Positions 16,655 to 26,077 of a stretch of DNA of 64,000 nt are shown here, piece after piece (position 1 is the stretch's first letter; every line of letters begins with the position of its first letter). The position numbers and the translations under genes are program-made. The notes under the pieces were generated by a model. That model ran no database searches. It saw only the letters and a list, made by a program, of their open reading frames with translations, and was not told where the DNA came from. This DNA comes from Leptospira sp. B5-022 (GTDB lineage: Bacteria; Spirochaetota; Leptospiria; Leptospirales; Leptospiraceae): positions 124,001-188,000 of the forward strand of contig NZ_ANIJ01000025.1 of the NCBI RefSeq assembly GCF_000347035.1. The letters are read 5' to 3'.

Positions 16655-17386
16655 ATGCGTTCGGCCATCTTAGGTTTAACTGCCGCATTTGCCTCGGTTT
16701 TATTAGCAATCTTACTGGAAGAAGCGCATTTTCTTTCCTTTCTCAAACTATCCGCACTTGTATTGATCATCGGAGGAACTGCCGGCGCAACATTCGCAAG
16801 TTATTCACCGGAAGAATTTGCAAACCTGATCATTCACTTGAGAGAATCTCTTTTTCCAAAAAGAGATTTTTCTCTTTCCGATGTATTTTTGGACTTTGCG
16901 GAGAAGGCTCGCAAGAACGGATTACTATCTTTGGAAGATCAACTCGCAGCAGTGCCCGACGCATTCTTAAGAAAAGGAATCCAACTGATCGTAGACGGAA
17001 CTGACCCAAGAGCGGTGGAAGAAATTTTATTCGAAGCAGCGGAAGGCCAGGAGAATAAGGAAACCCGCTCCGCTAAAATTTTAGAAACTGCCGGAGGATT
17101 TTCTCCTACGATCGGGATCATCGGAACCGTGATGGGACTTGTAAGCGTATTGGAAAATTTAGGAGCCGGAACAAGGGCTCTCGGAGAAGGGATCGCTACC
17201 GCATTCATCGCAACTTTCTACGGAATCGCATTTGCAAACTTAGTGTACTTTCCATTGGCAAATCGTCTTAGGACCTGGGCATTTTCCAGAGATAGAAGAA
17301 GACAAGCAATCATCCGAGGAATTATTTCTCTACAAACGGGAGACAACAGAAGGATCCTTGTGGAGAGAATGGCGCCGTTTTTGTAG
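16655..17386 (+). CDS. MotA-like proton-channel protein
   Basis: A 243-residue member of the MotA/TolQ/ExbB family. The fit is better to MotA: two N-terminal helices (3-22 and 28-50), a cytoplasmic loop of about 95 residues, and then the paired helices [20 protein letters not shown] and [18 protein letters not shown]. The prolines of both match the functional MotA prolines. MotA forms the stator ion channel with MotB, but no motB gene is adjacent, so the partner must be elsewhere. The stop codon TAG lies inside the palindrome that begins the repeat at 17383, so the repeat decides the C-terminus. Confidence 0.8.
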   Translation: MRSAILGLTAAFASVLLAILLEEAHFLSFLKLSALVLIIGGTAGATFASYSPEEFANLIIHLRESLFPKRDFSLSDVFLDFAEKARKNGLLSLEDQLAAVPDAFLRKGIQLIVDGTDPRAVEEILFEAAEGQENKETRSAKILETAGGFSPTIGIIGTVMGLVSVLENLGAGTRALGEGIATAFIATFYGIAFANLVYFPLANRLRTWAFSRDRRRQAIIRGIISLQTGDNRRILVERMAPFL

Positions 17387-17530
17387 GAATTCCTACGGAC
17401 AAGAGGGCGCCCCCACCCTGAAGGCTTGGGTGGAGGAGGAGGGCCCGTGGGAGAACCCTTGCCCCCTATATCATAAAATTCTAATCTTTTCAATTAAATT
17501 TTCGAGGCATTAGCCTGTTGGAATTCCTAC
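17383..17530. repeat. 148-base element bounded by GTAGGAATTCC inverted ends
   Basis: The left end is the perfect 14-base palindrome GTAGGAATTCCTAC (17383-17396). The right end, GTTGGAATTCCTAC (17517-17530), is its near-copy in inverse orientation. Between them lie a GC-rich hairpin (CCCCCACCC with GGGTGGAGG, about 17410-17435) and an AT-rich part. Terminal inverted repeats with structured filling and no gene resemble a MITE-like or intergenic repeat unit. The same terminal motif recurs at 58237-58250 and 60199-60212. It provides the stop codon of the preceding gene. Confidence 0.6.
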
Positions 17531-17552
17531 ATACTAAAGTAATTTTCCCTTA

Positions 17553-19184
17553 TTAGATCGAATTAATCCCCGAATTCTTTTTACGATTCTCCTCTTCCCA
17601 CATTTTATTTTCACGAACCTCATCTATGAGATAAACTTCCTTATATTTTCGAAAAGAACCAAACTGGAATTTCCAGAACAATTCCCATCTCCTGGAATCG
17701 AACACTTCACCTCTTGTCAATATATTCAAAGAATCATAATATTCTTTCAGCTTAGGATCCTGGATCTTATTTTCGCCGGACTCGACGGACTCAAAATAAC
17801 CGGAAGGTAAACGTCTGATCTTATGACCTACCCTTCCTTTTCCCTGAATCCGAGAAAGGAGAGGATCACCTAAAGCTACTATATCGATTATATATTTATC
17901 CGGCAGAAAAAATCCGAGTATACCTGTATTATATTTAATGAATACTTTTTGCTCGGTCGAAGGGAAAAAGGGCTTTTTATTCGCCAAACCGGGGAGTAAA
18001 GAATCCTTTTTATTATACCATGCGAGGCCTGTCCCGGGATAATACCAAAGTTTTTCGTCTGCAATCTCACCTTTACCTAAAATCCAAGGGTTTTGTTTCA
18101 CCTGTTGCTTAACGGAATGCACCGGACTGGAGGATAGAAAAATATTATAAATAATTAAAACAGATCCCAGAATATAGATCTCTTTTTTATCCAGATTCTC
18201 CAGCCGCACTAATGCGATCCCTAAAAGAAAGATCACATAGGTAAAAAATCTCCCTGCCATAAAGTCTCCACCCACAAAGACGATATACGCCAAATAAGGT
18301 AAAGAGAAGCAGAGAGAAGTTACAATAGGACCGGAACCTTTCCGCGAAAATACTCGGACAATCGCCACAATCGGAAGAAATATAAATACGATAGGATCCC
18401 ATTTTAATTCGAAAAAATAATATTGCAAACCCTGCAAAAGTATCTGGGCAAAGGAATCTTCCACATTTGTTTTGGAATAATATGTATTCGGCAAAAGTGA
18501 ACCGTAATAGAAGGCGGAAAATAAGAACCAAAAAACCGCAGGCAAACTGCAAAGAACAATTTTAGAACTTAAAGAAATATTAATCTTCCCTTGTTTCCAT
18601 TCCTGGACAAAAACGATGAAAAGCGGGATCATAAAAATTAAAATAAAATCGATCCTGGAAACCAGACCAAGGCAAGCAAGAAGGACCAGGCTTGGCAGTT
18701 TGGATCCCAACCCCTCTTCTTTTTTAAAATACAAATAGAAGAAGATAGCCTCTATCAGGTAGTTTAAGGAATTCTCCAACCCTGAATAGGAATAATCCAC
18801 GAAAGATCTAGACGACAAAAGAAATCCAAAACCTAACCAAAACGAAACCGAAGAAACGGAGATCTTTTTTAAAAAATAAAATGCGAAAACTCCCCAAACA
18901 AATGAACTAAAAAATGACCAGAACACAATATTCTGATACAAATAATAAAAAGGAGAAAGTACAAGGATCAATAAGGGATTTGTAAACGCCTGTACACGTT
19001 CCGCGATATTCCAGCGTAATCCGAAACCGTTTGCCAAATGATCTAAAACTCGAAAGCTGATGAACGAATCATCGCTTAACCAAGCGTTTTGATACGAAAT
19101 ATAGGAGAAAATAAAAAAAATTAAGGCTAGTTCAAAGTAATTTGATCGAAAAATTTTCTTCCAATCAAAGCGATCCAATATCAT
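17553..19184 (-). CDS. GT-C type membrane glycosyltransferase
   Basis: This 543-residue protein has about ten membrane helices in the first 350 residues and a soluble C-terminal domain. Near residue 35 it carries WLSDDSFISFRVLDH, then GFGLRWNIAERVQAFTNPLL. This is the acidic first-loop signature of the GT-C enzymes (AftB/ArnT-like group), which use polyprenyl-phosphate sugars on the periplasmic side. The donor and acceptor are unknown. Six bases separate it from the antiporter gene upstream, suggesting one transcript. It is somewhat AT-richer than its neighbours. Confidence 0.7.
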   Translation of the reverse strand: MILDRFDWKKIFRSNYFELALIFFIFSYISYQNAWLSDDSFISFRVLDHLANGFGLRWNIAERVQAFTNPLLILVLSPFYYLYQNIVFWSFFSSFVWGVFAFYFLKKISVSSVSFWLGFGFLLSSRSFVDYSYSGLENSLNYLIEAIFFYLYFKKEEGLGSKLPSLVLLACLGLVSRIDFILIFMIPLFIVFVQEWKQGKINISLSSKIVLCSLPAVFWFLFSAFYYGSLLPNTYYSKTNVEDSFAQILLQGLQYYFFELKWDPIVFIFLPIVAIVRVFSRKGSGPIVTSLCFSLPYLAYIVFVGGDFMAGRFFTYVIFLLGIALVRLENLDKKEIYILGSVLIIYNIFLSSSPVHSVKQQVKQNPWILGKGEIADEKLWYYPGTGLAWYNKKDSLLPGLANKKPFFPSTEQKVFIKYNTGILGFFLPDKYIIDIVALGDPLLSRIQGKGRVGHKIRRLPSGYFESVESGENKIQDPKLKEYYDSLNILTRGEVFDSRRWELFWKFQFGSFRKYKEVYLIDEVRENKMWEEENRKKNSGINSI

Positions 19185-19190
19185 ACGAAG

Positions 19191-20678
19191 TCATACTTCC
19201 TTTTTATCCCCCATTCTGGAAAGGATTTCTCGGATCTTATCTTCCGCACCTTCCGGAGTTAACACCAGAAGAACGTCCCCATCTTCCATTTTGGTCTTAC
19301 CAGTCGGAACCAAATGAGAATCTCCCCTATAGATCAAGGTGATCAAAGAATTTTCCGGGAAATCCAATTCGTAGACGAACTTGCCTACCGACGCCGAACC
19401 ATAAGGAACGATATATTCCAAAAGTTGTGTATCACTTTTTTCCTTGTTCTCGAATTCGAATGGATAAGAAGCTCTTTGTTCCAAAGTCGCTTCTAGTCCT
19501 AACACTCGCACTGCAAACGGTATGGTAGATCCTTGCAGCAATAAAGACGTTAGAACCGTAAAGAAGACTATATGAAAGATCATCTCCGATTCGGGGAGTT
19601 GTTTTGCAAAAGGAAATGTCGCCAGGATAATCGGAGCAGCTCCCCTTAACCCCACCCAAGAAACCAAAAGTTTTTCTCTCCAGTCTACTTTAAATCCAGT
19701 TAGAGCCAAAAACACAGCGGCCGGTCTTGCCACCACAATTAGAAAAATTGAGAATGCGATTCCGAGAATTGCAACGGAAGGAATTTTAGAAGGAAAGACT
19801 AGCAGTCCTAAAGTTAAAAACATTACAATCTGCATCAACCATGCAATCCCGTCCATAAAACGAACATTACTCCGTTTATGAACGAAGGATCTGTTCCCGA
19901 TAATAATTCCAGCGATATAAACCGCCAAAAACGGGTTTCCCCCGATCAGATCCGTAGCCGCATACACAAATAGAACGGAAGCAGAAAGTAATACCGGATA
20001 CAATCCTTCGTAATCCAGTTTGATGCGGTTCATTCCTCTATAGATCCAATATCCTAAAAGTAATCCTAGGATAATTCCCAAACTAAATTGTTGGAAGATG
20101 GTCCAAGCCAAACTGTCCCAAGTGGGAGAAGAAGTTCCTACAAAACCTAAAACGGAAGTTGTCAATAAGACCGCCAGCGGATCGTTACTACCTGACTCCA
20201 ATTCTAAAAGAGAAGTGAGTCCTTTTCTCATACCGATATTACTGGTCCTTAGAACGTTGAATACCGCCGCCGCATCTGTAGAAGATACGATCGCCCCCAA
20301 AAGGAATCCGATAATCGGGTCGAAACCCATTACAAAAATTGCGAATAAGGCCACGAATAAACAAGTAAGAAGTACTCCCAAGGTTCCGAGAGAAATTCCT
20401 TTCCAGAGTACCGGTTTTACCTTGGTCCAATCGGTTTCTAAACCGCCCGAGAACAAGATGAATGCTAATGCAATGGAGCCAACTTTACGGGTAAGATCAG
20501 CGTCGTTAAACCAGATCATTAGAATGCCGTCTGAACCAGCCAACATTCCGATCGATAAGAAAATTAGTAGAGAGGGAATTCCGAATTTTGTGGAAACACG
20601 CAATAAGCCTATGCTCAATATGATGAGGCTCGAGAGAGCTAAAATTTGAAACTCGAAGTTAAGAGCGTTCAATTCCAC
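19191..20678 (-). CDS. Potassium/proton antiporter (CvrA/NhaP2 type) with TrkA-C domain
   Basis: A 495-residue CPA1-family antiporter. It has about 12 membrane segments, the FSGGLETDW segment (near 75), the ion-site segment GAIVSSTDAAAVFN (near 138-151, with the conserved Asp) and SWVGLRGAAPIILA (near 340). The C-terminal 80 residues form a TrkA-C ligand-binding domain (residues about 410-485, ending GDVLLVLTPEGAEDKI), as in CvrA/NhaP2. The family exports K+ or Na+ in exchange for protons. It leads a two-gene unit with the GT-C gene. EIIA-Ntr proteins regulate K+ transport in other bacteria, but a link to the ptsN-like gene at 11705 is speculation. Confidence 0.88.
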   Translation of the reverse strand: MELNALNFEFQILALSSLIILSIGLLRVSTKFGIPSLLIFLSIGMLAGSDGILMIWFNDADLTRKVGSIALAFILFSGGLETDWTKVKPVLWKGISLGTLGVLLTCLFVALFAIFVMGFDPIIGFLLGAIVSSTDAAAVFNVLRTSNIGMRKGLTSLLELESGSNDPLAVLLTTSVLGFVGTSSPTWDSLAWTIFQQFSLGIILGLLLGYWIYRGMNRIKLDYEGLYPVLLSASVLFVYAATDLIGGNPFLAVYIAGIIIGNRSFVHKRSNVRFMDGIAWLMQIVMFLTLGLLVFPSKIPSVAILGIAFSIFLIVVARPAAVFLALTGFKVDWREKLLVSWVGLRGAAPIILATFPFAKQLPESEMIFHIVFFTVLTSLLLQGSTIPFAVRVLGLEATLEQRASYPFEFENKEKSDTQLLEYIVPYGSASVGKFVYELDFPENSLITLIYRGDSHLVPTGKTKMEDGDVLLVLTPEGAEDKIREILSRMGDKKEV

Positions 20679-20851
20679 TACGATAGATTATAATCCGTTG
20701 AAAATTATGCGATTTCTTTTTTTATAGTCCGCGCTAAAACTTAGATTATCGATTTAGTTCAATTTCCGAGCTTCAAGAATCTGAACCATTTAGGACAGGG
20801 TCTTATATGAAAAAACTATTTTCAAAACAAAAGTTAAGACCATTGGACCCA

Positions 20852-21190
20852 TTAGACAACATCCGAGTTCAGTTCATACAATAAATCTTTCAACTCTCTG
20901 GGGTCGGTGACTTCTACCAATCTATCTTCTCCGAATTCGTCCGCTTCTATCTTCACGGCAAAGTATCCGAAACTTTCTTCTCCTTTTAAAAATCCCACAT
21001 CCAAATTGATGAGATCTGTTTCTTCTTCCGTAGAAGGAACGAGTAAAAAATATTGGTGTTCGTCTAGTTCGACTACTTCTCCAACGATGAACGAATATGG
21101 ATTTCCATCCTCATCCAACAAATGTAGCAATTCTTCTCCCAGCTCCTCATGGTCTGTGGATTCGGTTTCCTGATCGTAAGATTCCAACAT
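20852..21190 (-). CDS. DUF1292-family protein
   Basis: A 112-residue, strongly acidic soluble protein. Residues about 20-105 follow the DUF1292 pattern: DEDGNPYSFIVGEVVELDEHQYFLLVP, then an acidic beta-rich part and a terminal VTDPRELKDLL. (The first block is given here as two joined pieces, DEDGNPYSFIVGE and VVELDEHQYFLLVP.) The family's function is unknown; in Firmicutes it lies near tRNA and Holliday-junction genes, which is not the case here. It is probably a single-gene transcript. Confidence 0.75.
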   Translation of the reverse strand: MLESYDQETESTDHEELGEELLHLLDEDGNPYSFIVGEVVELDEHQYFLLVPSTEEETDLINLDVGFLKGEESFGYFAVKIEADEFGEDRLVEVTDPRELKDLLYELNSDVV

Positions 21191-21376
21191 AAAGATCGCT
21201 TCCTTATGTTAAAGATCGGCTCAAAAAAGGATCCGGCTTTGCCGTAAAAGGTGGACAAACTCGAAAATCCGCCGTTTATAGGATGAAATTCCGTCAATCT
21301 TGGCGGAAATTTCAAATCTCCACTTGCAAAAATCTTAAAGATGCCGCATTTGGTGATACTCCGGCAACGAACAGAT

Positions 21377-23863
21377 ATGCATTCGAGTCGCGTAATTTTT
21401 CCGATTTTTATTTTCTGCCTTCTTCTCACCTGGAATTGCGGAAGGATAGATTATGATTTGGGAGAAATTCGGGAAGGTAAGCTGGATGCGTCCACCTGGG
21501 ACCCGAGTAAAACCATCCTTTCTCTCAGTGGAGAATGGGAACTGGTTCCCGGAAAATTTTTGGCATCCGAACCGGAGCCGGGGCAAATCCAAGAGTCGGT
21601 ATATGCGCCGATTCCTCAGATCTGGAACGAACTGACAAAAGACGGAAAACTATTATTTCCGAATGGTAAAGGTTTCGGGACCTATAGTCTACGTCTGCAA
21701 TTGCCCGAAAATTGTCCTGAACTGATGTTAAAAGTTCCCGATTTAGGAACATCTTACTCGATCTATGCGGATGGAAAACTTTTGGAAACCGTTGGCAAAG
21801 TGGGAAAGACTCCCGAAACTTCCGTGCCATTCCTCCAAACTTCTATCGTCATCCTTCCGAAAGACCTGAAAAAACTGGATTTTGAGATCTCCAATTTTGC
21901 CCATATCAATGGGGGTCTTTGGTTTACCCCCGAGATCGGGATACCTTCCCTCATATTAAGAAAATTGCATTATAGCCAGGCAATAGACATGGCAAGCTCT
22001 GCCGCGGTCTTGGTACTTGCGATCTATCAAATTATGGCTTTTCTAAGAACAAGAGAAGAAAAAAGCCAATTGTATTTTGCTTTATTTTCATTAGCTTCCG
22101 TATTTCGGTTTTTCTTAACGGGGAATAGGCTTTTTAATTATGTATTTCCCGAAATTCCCTGGGAGATCAGCTATAGATTAGAATACCTAAGCACCTATAT
22201 TTTATGTTCGGGGTTTTTGTCCTATTCTGCGACCGCGTTTAAACAGGATTTCCATCCCAAAACGGAAAGGATCTCCCTGATCATATTATTAATTTTCGCA
22301 ATTCCCACGATAGTCCTGCCTGCGGAATACTATGCCAGATTACTTTTTCCTTTCCAATTTACGATTATCATCGGCGGAGCTTACACTCTATTGGGATGTG
22401 CAAGAGCGGTAATCCATGCAAGACCCGGCTCCAGATTTTTCCTGGTAGGGATCTCCTTTATCATCATCGCCGGTGCAAACGATATCCTGGCCTCGCACTA
22501 TATATTAAATAACAATTATATACTTGCCCCGGCGATCTTTTTATTCATATTCTTCCATAGCCTAGGATTTTCATTCTCCTTCTCTCGGGTTCTAAGAACT
22601 TCTATGGAAGCGGAGAAGGGATTACAAATCGCAAACCAAAATCTAAACGAGTTAAAAACGGAATTAGAAAGCAAGGTGGAATCCAGGACGATCCAGCTCA
22701 CCGCCGCCAAAGAAAAAGCGGAATGGGAAGCCAAATATAGATACGACTTTCTGGCCATCATGAGCCATGAGATCCGCACTCCTTTGAACGGGTTATTAGG
22801 AACTTCTAATCTTCTTTCGGAAACCTCCTTGACACAAGAGCAAAAGGAATATGCGGATATAATACAAGCATCGGGAGAAAACCTTCTCCACTTAGTGAAC
22901 CAACTATTAGATCTTTCTAAAATAGAGAACCATCGTTTTGTCCTTGAGATCCTACCCTTCGATCCATTTGCAGTTTTACAAAGAGCGGCAAGAGTGGTAA
23001 AGGCCAGGGCGGAAGAAAAAAGGGTCTTAGTGGATATCTCTTATCCGGAACACCACCCTGGGATCTTCTTAGGAGATGAAGGAAGGATCCAACAAGTACT
23101 CTTAAATCTTTTGAGTAATGCGATCAAGTTTACCGGCTCCGGTGGAAAGGTCTGCCTTGGAGTTCGTTTTTATGGTGAAGACCTTTTCTCCCGTGTATTA
23201 GAATTTTGGGTAGAAGACGACGGAGTCGGAATCGCAGAAGACCAAGCCGCAGTATTATTCGAACCTTTCGTGCAAGCGGATTCTTCCGTTGCTAGAAAAT
23301 TCGGCGGAAGCGGGTTAGGCCTAACCATCTCCAAAAAATTGGTGGAACTTATGGGGGGAAGTATTCGGATCACAAGTTCTCCGGGTAAAGGATCCAAATT
23401 CTCCTTTTTACTTCCCTTCCCTCAAGAAGAACCGGAAAAACAAGATTTGGAAGAAGAGGCAGCTCCGCCTATCGTTCTACCTCCGCTCAAAATTTTACTT
23501 GTGGAAGACCAAGAATTTTCTAGAAAAGTTGCATTTGATATTCTCACTAAATTAGGCATGAAGGTACATTCTTTAGGAATGGGAAAGGATGCGATCGCTC
23601 AATTGGAGAGAGAGACCTATGAGATCATACTCTTAGATATCGATCTTCCGGATATCAGCGGCGTAGAAGTTTCCAAGAAGATCAAGGAGACTTTCGCTCA
23701 TCCTCCATATCTTGTGGCCTGGACAGCTCACGCTTTGCCCGGCTCGGAAGAGTTTTTCCAAAGCTCAGGATTCGATTCTTATCTCAAAAAACCTTCTCTC
23801 AAAAGGGATTGGATCCTATTCCTAGAAAGATATGTGCAGAGTAGACCCAAACCAGCAGGCTAA
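21377..23863 (+). CDS. Hybrid histidine kinase with 7TMR-DISM sensor
   Basis: From the ATG at 21377 the protein has 828 residues. A signal-like helix ends in TWNCGR, possibly a lipobox. A periplasmic beta-rich DISM extracellular domain (about 40-200) follows, then seven membrane helices (205-400), a coiled coil, and HisKA with IMSHEIRTPLNG (His near 465). The HATPase is next, and last a receiver domain (about 700-815) with LLDIDLPD and KKPS. 7TMR-DISM sensors bind carbohydrates or similar ligands. The frame is also open from ATG 21341, but the later start puts the hydrophobic segment at the N-terminus. The output partner is unknown and no regulator gene is adjacent. Confidence 0.88.
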   Translation: MHSSRVIFPIFIFCLLLTWNCGRIDYDLGEIREGKLDASTWDPSKTILSLSGEWELVPGKFLASEPEPGQIQESVYAPIPQIWNELTKDGKLLFPNGKGFGTYSLRLQLPENCPELMLKVPDLGTSYSIYADGKLLETVGKVGKTPETSVPFLQTSIVILPKDLKKLDFEISNFAHINGGLWFTPEIGIPSLILRKLHYSQAIDMASSAAVLVLAIYQIMAFLRTREEKSQLYFALFSLASVFRFFLTGNRLFNYVFPEIPWEISYRLEYLSTYILCSGFLSYSATAFKQDFHPKTERISLIILLIFAIPTIVLPAEYYARLLFPFQFTIIIGGAYTLLGCARAVIHARPGSRFFLVGISFIIIAGANDILASHYILNNNYILAPAIFLFIFFHSLGFSFSFSRVLRTSMEAEKGLQIANQNLNELKTELESKVESRTIQLTAAKEKAEWEAKYRYDFLAIMSHEIRTPLNGLLGTSNLLSETSLTQEQKEYADIIQASGENLLHLVNQLLDLSKIENHRFVLEILPFDPFAVLQRAARVVKARAEEKRVLVDISYPEHHPGIFLGDEGRIQQVLLNLLSNAIKFTGSGGKVCLGVRFYGEDLFSRVLEFWVEDDGVGIAEDQAAVLFEPFVQADSSVARKFGGSGLGLTISKKLVELMGGSIRITSSPGKGSKFSFLLPFPQEEPEKQDLEEEAAPPIVLPPLKILLVEDQEFSRKVAFDILTKLGMKVHSLGMGKDAIAQLERETYEIILLDIDLPDISGVEVSKKIKETFAHPPYLVAWTAHALPGSEEFFQSSGFDSYLKKPSLKRDWILFLERYVQSRPKPAG

Positions 23864-23873
23864 TTCATTAAAA

Positions 23874-24086
23874 ATGTACAATATACTCTCCATTACTTTC
23901 GTATTATTTATCTTTTTTGGATCATCCAATTGTAATTCAGGAGGAAAACAGGACTGTAGCAGAGCCACTCCAAGTGATAAAAAAACCTCGGAAATACTTC
24001 AGGCCGCTTGTTTAACGAACCGCAACGATCAAAATGTTTGTAATCTTTACCTGTTGGAAGCGGTTTACCATGCGCATTGTTGGTAA
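23874..24086 (+). CDS. Small cysteine-rich putative lipoprotein
   Basis: Starting at the ATG at 23874 gives 70 residues: a signal peptide (MYNILSITFVLFIFF) ending in GSSNC, which fits the loose spirochaetal lipobox. The mature part is about 50 residues with five further Cys (KQDCSRA, QAACLTN, NVCNLYL and a terminal HCW among them). Disulfide-stabilised small lipoproteins like this are common in Leptospira and usually have no known function. The frame is open further upstream into the kinase gene, but that would hide the signal peptide. It begins 10 bases after the kinase stop. Confidence 0.6.
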   Translation: MYNILSITFVLFIFFGSSNCNSGGKQDCSRATPSDKKTSEILQAACLTNRNDQNVCNLYLLEAVYHAHCW

Positions 24087-24095
24087 AAAAGAATA

Positions 24096-24386
24096 TCAAA
24101 ACTCCTCGAAAGGAAGTTTGTTCTTCTTAGAATTATTGCAATCCTTACATGCAGGGACCAAGTTCGCTTTGATCGATTTTCCCCCTTTTGCCAAAGGGAT
24201 CAGATGATCCATTGTAAGTTCGTCCGGAGGAAATTTTTTACCGCAATAATAACAGATTCCGTCCGCTTTCTTTTTTCTCCACCAAGAAGTTTTGCGTAGT
24301 TCTTTTGCGATCTGTCTTTGCTTTTTGATCTCGGATTCGCTTACCCAAAGAAGCGGCTCTTCCGAATATTCTCCAGGTCCGTTCAT
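24096..24386 (-). CDS. HNH endonuclease-family protein
   Basis: The 96-residue product has a compact HNH fold: zinc-binding CYYCGKKF, then MDHLIPLAKGG with the catalytic His, then NLVPACKDCNNSK. All HNH residues are in place. An ATG at 24384-24386 overlaps the manA stop as ATGA, which is better than the earlier in-frame start at 24428 inside manA. It is the last gene of the exported-protein/dnaJ/manA operon. Such lone HNH proteins may be housekeeping nucleases. Nothing nearby suggests a restriction, phage or toxin role. Confidence 0.85.
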   Translation of the reverse strand: MNGPGEYSEEPLLWVSESEIKKQRQIAKELRKTSWWRKKKADGICYYCGKKFPPDELTMDHLIPLAKGGKSIKANLVPACKDCNNSKKNKLPFEEF

Positions 24387-25375
24387 GGGGAAGTATATTG
24401 GATCCAATCCGAACCTGGACCGGACCAAGCCAGACGTAAAAAAGAAGATTTAGATTCGCAGATCACCCCTTCTTTAATCCCGGCAGCGGTGACTAAAACG
24501 GTATCTCCCGTTTTTAGATCCAGATCTTCTAGTTTACATTCTCCACTTAAGATCATCAAAATATGGAACACAGGCTCGGAAGAAAAAGGAGGAAGTGCAA
24601 ACTTCTTACTAGAATCGATTTCTAAAATTTCCATCCGGAACTTATCGTTTGCAGTTAGGACAAAACGATTGAATTCGAAAGAATCGATTCGTTTCGGACT
24701 CAGCCTATCCTGAGGATCAGCGGAAGAAAAATCCAAAACATCCAACGCTTTTTTGAGATGTAACTCTCTAGGTCTCCCGTAATCGTACACTCTATAAGTT
24801 GAATCGGATGATTGTTGGACTTCCATAAGAAGGATGCCGCCGCCGATTGCGTGTATCCTGCCGGGATTCAGTAGAAAAGAATCCAATTCTTTCACTTCTA
24901 CTTCGTTTAGAATTTCTTCGACTCGGTTTGATTGTACGTATTGTGAAAATTCTTCCTTACTGGTTTGTTTGGAAAATCCACAAACTAGTTTGGACCCCTT
25001 ATCCGCTTGTAAAACCGTCCAAGCTTCTTTTTTACCGGCGCTTTCCGGATCAAACTTTTCCGCATACGCGTCGTCCGGATGGACTTGTACGGATAATTTT
25101 TCTTTAGCGTCTATGAGTTTGATCAATAATGGAAATCCTTGCCCTTTAAATGGTTTTCCAAGAACCGATTCGTAATCGGATGTATATACTTCTCTGAACG
25201 TTTTTCCGGAACATTCTCCGTTTGTAATTTTGGAAAGGTCGGAACCGTAATCCGAAATCTCCCAGGACTCTCCTATATCTCCCGAAGGGATAACACGCCC
25301 CAATACGGTTTCTAATTTTCTACCACCCCAGACTTTTTCCTTATAGATGGGCTCGAATTTGAAAACCTTCTGCAT
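24383..25375 (-). CDS. manA: Mannose-6-phosphate isomerase, class I
   Basis: ManA interconverts mannose-6-phosphate and fructose-6-phosphate and feeds GDP-sugar synthesis. The 330 residues show the Bacillus-type class I pattern: KEKVWGGRKLE near the start, the zinc ligands in LSVQVHPDDAYA (near 95-106), the NPGRIHAIGGGI segment (near 168-180, second zinc His) and the active-site STYRVYDYGR. The fold is a two-domain cupin. It is preceded by the dnaJ-like gene with a six-base gap and overlaps the HNH gene by four bases. A role in envelope polysaccharide supply is likely. Confidence 0.92.
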   Translation of the reverse strand: MQKVFKFEPIYKEKVWGGRKLETVLGRVIPSGDIGESWEISDYGSDLSKITNGECSGKTFREVYTSDYESVLGKPFKGQGFPLLIKLIDAKEKLSVQVHPDDAYAEKFDPESAGKKEAWTVLQADKGSKLVCGFSKQTSKEEFSQYVQSNRVEEILNEVEVKELDSFLLNPGRIHAIGGGILLMEVQQSSDSTYRVYDYGRPRELHLKKALDVLDFSSADPQDRLSPKRIDSFEFNRFVLTANDKFRMEILEIDSSKKFALPPFSSEPVFHILMILSGECKLEDLDLKTGDTVLVTAAGIKEGVICESKSSFLRLAWSGPGSDWIQYTSP

Positions 25376-25381
25376 ATATGC

Positions 25382-26050
25382 CTATTTTTTTTGACCCTGG
25401 AAGAGTTCAATTTTAACTTTTAAGATCCGCTTCTTGAAATGAGTAAATACGTCGGGACGAAACCCGGATAGATCTAAGGTATAGATCCTACCAGGGACTA
25501 AACTCCCCGGCTCCGGGCTCCATTTTAGGTACCTGTAACTCTTATAACTTCCCTTTCCTCCGCAGGAAGCGCAGTTCAGGTCCGAACCTCTACATTCCGG
25601 ACAGATAGATCTGACCACCAAAGGAATGGCTGCGAATATTCTGCCTAGTAGCTCTTCCGGTTTGAGACAGATCCGAATATCATAATAGATGCCGGTGTAT
25701 TTTTTGCGATCCCTACTTCTCATACCGGCGCGAAGAAGTCCCCTTCTTGCAAATTCAACCGCTTGTGTAGCGAATACAATCCTGGAAGGTGGGATTAAAT
25801 GAATTCCATTTTTTGCATGTTCTTGTTTCTTTCTGATTTTGAATTCTTGATCGAAACGAGAACGTTCTTCCGGTTTGGACAGTACCTGGTAGGATTCCAA
25901 AACTTTTAAGAAGACCGGTTCGGAACCCGTTAGTCTATTGTCCGGATGAAAAATTTTGGCGAGCTCTCTATATCTATGTTTGATAGATTCAGGACTGGCA
26001 CCGTAATTCAGACCCAGAACCCGATAATGATCTGTCCAGGCTGAATTCAT
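25382..26050 (-). CDS. DnaJ-domain protein with a half zinc finger
   Basis: An N-terminal J domain (about 5-70) with an intact HPD (AKIFHPDNR) is followed by a linker. Then comes one CxxC...CxxC block, CPECRGSDLNCASCGGKG (near 150-167), which is half of the DnaJ zinc-binding region. The protein is 222 residues against about 370 for DnaJ and lacks the full G/F and C-terminal peptide-binding domains. It is a type of specialised Hsp40 co-chaperone, stimulating a DnaK by inference. It sits between the exported-protein gene and manA with gaps of 27 and 6 bases. Confidence 0.82.
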   Translation of the reverse strand: MNSAWTDHYRVLGLNYGASPESIKHRYRELAKIFHPDNRLTGSEPVFLKVLESYQVLSKPEERSRFDQEFKIRKKQEHAKNGIHLIPPSRIVFATQAVEFARRGLLRAGMRSRDRKKYTGIYYDIRICLKPEELLGRIFAAIPLVVRSICPECRGSDLNCASCGGKGSYKSYRYLKWSPEPGSLVPGRIYTLDLSGFRPDVFTHFKKRILKVKIELFQGQKK

Positions 26051-26077
26051 GGTAAAATTTTAGACTCTAAAAACGAT

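Noticed and set aside
20098..20649. Plus-strand frame of 183 codons opposite the K+/H+ antiporter gene
   Set aside because: The antiporter motifs on the minus strand are clear; the plus frame is a low-complexity shadow rich in Lys, Pro and Thr.
20807..20884. Plus-strand 25-codon frame (MKKLFSKQKLRPLDPL...) overlapping the end of the DUF1292 gene
   Set aside because: Too short, weak ribosome site, antisense overlap; kept only as a note.
24096..24386. HNH gene as part of a restriction or phage defence system
   Set aside because: No methyltransferase, specificity or phage gene is near; it is coupled to manA and looks like a housekeeping gene.
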